Assembly: GCF_023078375.1 (NCBI RefSeq)
Contig: NZ_CP095554.1
Location: forward strand, 2,938,001 to 3,002,000
DNA from: Roseomonas gilardii subsp. gilardii
GTDB taxonomy: Bacteria > Pseudomonadota > Alphaproteobacteria > Acetobacterales > Acetobacteraceae
Reading direction: 5' to 3'
Length of the DNA: 64,000 nt
Below are positions 62,418-64,000 of the stretch, piece by piece; positions within the stretch are counted from its first letter, which is position 1, and every line of letters starts with the position of its first letter. The notes under the pieces were generated by a model that did no database searches, was not told where the DNA came from, and worked only from the letters and a program-made list of their open reading frames with translations. Both the position numbers and the translations under genes were made by a program.

Positions 62418-64000
62418 TGCGGCGCGCGCTGAAATGGGCCGGCATCCTGCTGCTGGTCCTGATCCTCCTCCCCGTCGTCGTGGTCGGCGGCGTGCTGGTC
62501 TTCGCCAACACCTCGCCCGGCCAGGCGATGATCGCCCGGCTGGCCGGGCAATACGTGCCCGGCCTGACCATCGAGGGGCTGCATGGCGGCCTGCCCTTCG
62601 GGCCACGCATCGACCGGATCACCATGGCCGATGCCAAGGGGACCTATCTGACCGTCGAGGATGCACTGCTGGAGGTGGATCTCGGCGCGCTGCTGCGGCG
62701 GGAGGTGCGCATCCGCCGCCTCTATGCCGGCCGCCTGGATTTCGAGCGCGTGCCCGAAAGCACCGCCCCGGCGCCGGAGCCGCAACCCAGCGAGCCGGGC
62801 GGCAGCCTGATCCCGTCCCTGCCCCAGCTTCCGGTCGGGCTGGCGCTGGAGGCGCTGGAGGTGAAGCGGCTGGAGATCGGCCAGGCGGTGGCCGGGATGC
62901 CGGCGGCGCTGAACCTGCAGGCCGGCGGGCGGCTGGGCGGCGATGGCGCCTTCCTGGGCGTGAAGGCCCGGCGTCTGGACATGCCCGGCGCGCTGGATGC
63001 CGATGTCGCCCTGGCCCCCGGACAGCGGGTGAAGCTGAACCTCGCCTATGACGAGCCCGCGGGCGGCATGGTGGCCGGGCTGCTCGGCCTGCCCCCCTCT
63101 CCAGGCAGCGCCAGGATCACCCTGGACGGCCCGGCCGAAGGCGCCGCGCTCACCCTCCGCGCCGCCATCGGCGACGCGCTGAAGGCGCAGGCGGATGGCA
63201 CGCTGGCCCTGCCGGCCACGGGCGGGCTCGGCCTCGTGGCCAAGGGCAATGTCCAGGCCCCCGGCCTGTTGCCCGCCCCCGTGACCGGCGGCGACTTCGC
63301 CGTGGACCTGCGCCCCGAGGGCTCCGGGCTGCGGCTGAACAGCTTCCTGGTCTCCGCCGTGCCCGGCCGGGTGGAGGGCAGCGGCTATGTCGGCGACAAC
63401 AGCGACCTGACCCTCAAGGCGGCGTTCGGCAACTCCGGCGCCCTGGGCAACCTGCTGCCACAGGGCCTGGGCTGGGACGCCATCGAGCTGAACGCCCATG
63501 TCACCGGCTCCACCAGCGCCCCGGGCATCGAGGCCCAGGGCGTGGTGCGCCAGCCGCGCATCCCGCAGGCGCCGCCGACCCTGGTGGGCGATGCCATCCG
63601 GATGGACCTCAAGGGCGACGGCGAGCGCATCGAGCACCTGACCGTCGCGGGCGCCGGGCTGAACCTGGAGGCCTCGGGCCGCTACCGCGACAGCCTTGAT
63701 CTCGCGCTCAAGGCCCCGCATGGGCGATGCGAAGGCGCTGGGCGAGCTGCTGCCGGCCGGCATCGGCTGGGGCGCGCTGGAACTGGACGGCACCGTCACC
63801 GGCACGCAGCAGGACCCGTCCGTGGACGCGAAGCTGGTGATGCACGACCCGCGCCTGCCGGAGCCCGCCCCTGGCTTGCTGGGCAAGGAGCCCGTGCTGA
63901 CCCTGCGCGGTGGCCTGAAGCGGATCGATCATCTGGAACTGACCGGGGCGGGGCTGAGCGCCACCGCCTCGGGCTCCTACCAGGACCCGCTGGACCTGAC
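62417..64000 (+). CDS. tamB: TamB inner-membrane-anchored envelope transport protein, partial and frameshifted
   Basis: TamB (AsmA/DUF490-like) spans the periplasm as a beta-taco and pairs with TamA. The start ATG overlaps the tamA stop by one base (TGATG). One N-terminal membrane helix follows MRRALKWA, then NTSPGQAMIARLAGQYVPGL and long beta-rich repeats such as LNLEASGRYRDSLDLALKAP. The protein breaks at about 63719; the next frame continues MGDAKALGELLPAGIGWGAL. Removing one base aligns it with the earlier repeat LTLKAAFGNSGALGNLLPQG without a gap. The gene runs off the right edge, so the conserved C-terminus is not visible. Family members are usually well over 1,000 residues. Confidence 0.85.
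   Translation, partial: MRRALKWAGILLLVLILLPVVVVGGVLVFANTSPGQAMIARLAGQYVPGLTIEGLHGGLPFGPRIDRITMADAKGTYLTVEDALLEVDLGALLRREVRIRRLYAGRLDFERVPESTAPAPEPQPSEPGGSLIPSLPQLPVGLALEALEVKRLEIGQAVAGMPAALNLQAGGRLGGDGAFLGVKARRLDMPGALDADVALAPGQRVKLNLAYDEPAGGMVAGLLGLPPSPGSARITLDGPAEGAALTLRAAIGDALKAQADGTLALPATGGLGLVAKGNVQAPGLLPAPVTGGDFAVDLRPEGSGLRLNSFLVSAVPGRVEGSGYVGDNSDLTLKAAFGNSGALGNLLPQGLGWDAIELNAHVTGSTSAPGIEAQGVVRQPRIPQAPPTLVGDAIRMDLKGDGERIEHLTVAGAGLNLEASGRYRDSLDLALKAPHGRCEGAGRAAAGRHRLGRAGTGRHRHRHAAGPVRGREAGDARPAPAGARPWLAGQGARADPARWPEADRSSGTDRGGAERHRLGLLPGPAGPD

Noticed and set aside
1-64000. Mobile elements, prophage or genomic island
   Set aside because: I saw no transposase, integrase, phage gene, target-site duplication or attachment site; the two tRNA genes have no integrase or repeated 3' ends next to them.

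Overview
The window is about 70% G+C with dense, tightly overlapping genes. Its content points to an alphaproteobacterium of the family Acetobacteraceae, most like Roseomonas: a PopZ-type polar organiser between tolC and valS, the pdxA-pdxJ pair, several gamma-glutamyltransferases, many solute-binding proteins and a GH17-GT2 glucan synthase. This is inferred from gene content and protein style; no rRNA is present. I see no prophage, insertion sequence, CRISPR array or replication origin, so this reads as ordinary chromosome.

Layout. Positions 1-11.2 kb are a minus-strand housekeeping block: an exported protein running off the left edge, a small lipoprotein, a 2OG-Fe dioxygenase coupled to pdxJ and pdxA (vitamin B6), ilvD (branched-chain amino acids), valS, popZ, tolC and pcm. 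Next come tRNA-Cys(GCA) and tRNA-Asn(GUU), a flavin reductase, phnM with a DUF1045 partner, and the first gamma-glutamyltransferase. At 16.2-18.7 kb a TetR regulator with a clear palindromic operator faces an MHS-family transporter. Positions 18.8-24.1 kb hold an orphan peptide-type binding protein, a stand-alone Lrp ligand-binding domain, a macro-domain protein, a second gamma-glutamyltransferase, csaA and gpt.

Positions 24-34.9 kb are envelope and sugar genes: a GT2 glycosyltransferase, a CNNM/CorC-type protein, a GH17-GT2 glucan synthase, DUF3429, KDPG aldolase and KDG kinase, and poorly known genes. Positions 35-39 kb hold ridA, a CHAP-domain protein, a YidB-like protein and an XpaC-TelA pair led by a tiny membrane protein. 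A complete dipeptide ABC operon headed by DUF1028 fills 39-45.3 kb. Then follow comM, a DHCW cupin, yraN, a third gamma-glutamyltransferase, two more solute-binding proteins, creA, a tandem palindromic repeat array, an AI-2E-type permease, an XRE regulator, a Pat-like acetyltransferase, an esterase, an M20 amidohydrolase and the tamA-tamB export machine, with tamB running off the right edge.

A theme is peptide and glutathione scavenging: three gamma-glutamyltransferases, a dipeptide ABC system, two related orphan binding proteins, an M20 hydrolase and DUF1028 within 64 kb.

Eight genes (lipoprotein, dioxygenase, flavin reductase, MHS transporter, macro protein, one unknown gene, tamA, tamB) are each broken by a one-base frameshift. 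Seven look like a lost base, mostly in C/G runs; one (tamB) looks like a gained base. In several cases restoring one base recreates a family-typical protein. Sequence or assembly error is more likely than decay, and gene counts should be read with that in mind.
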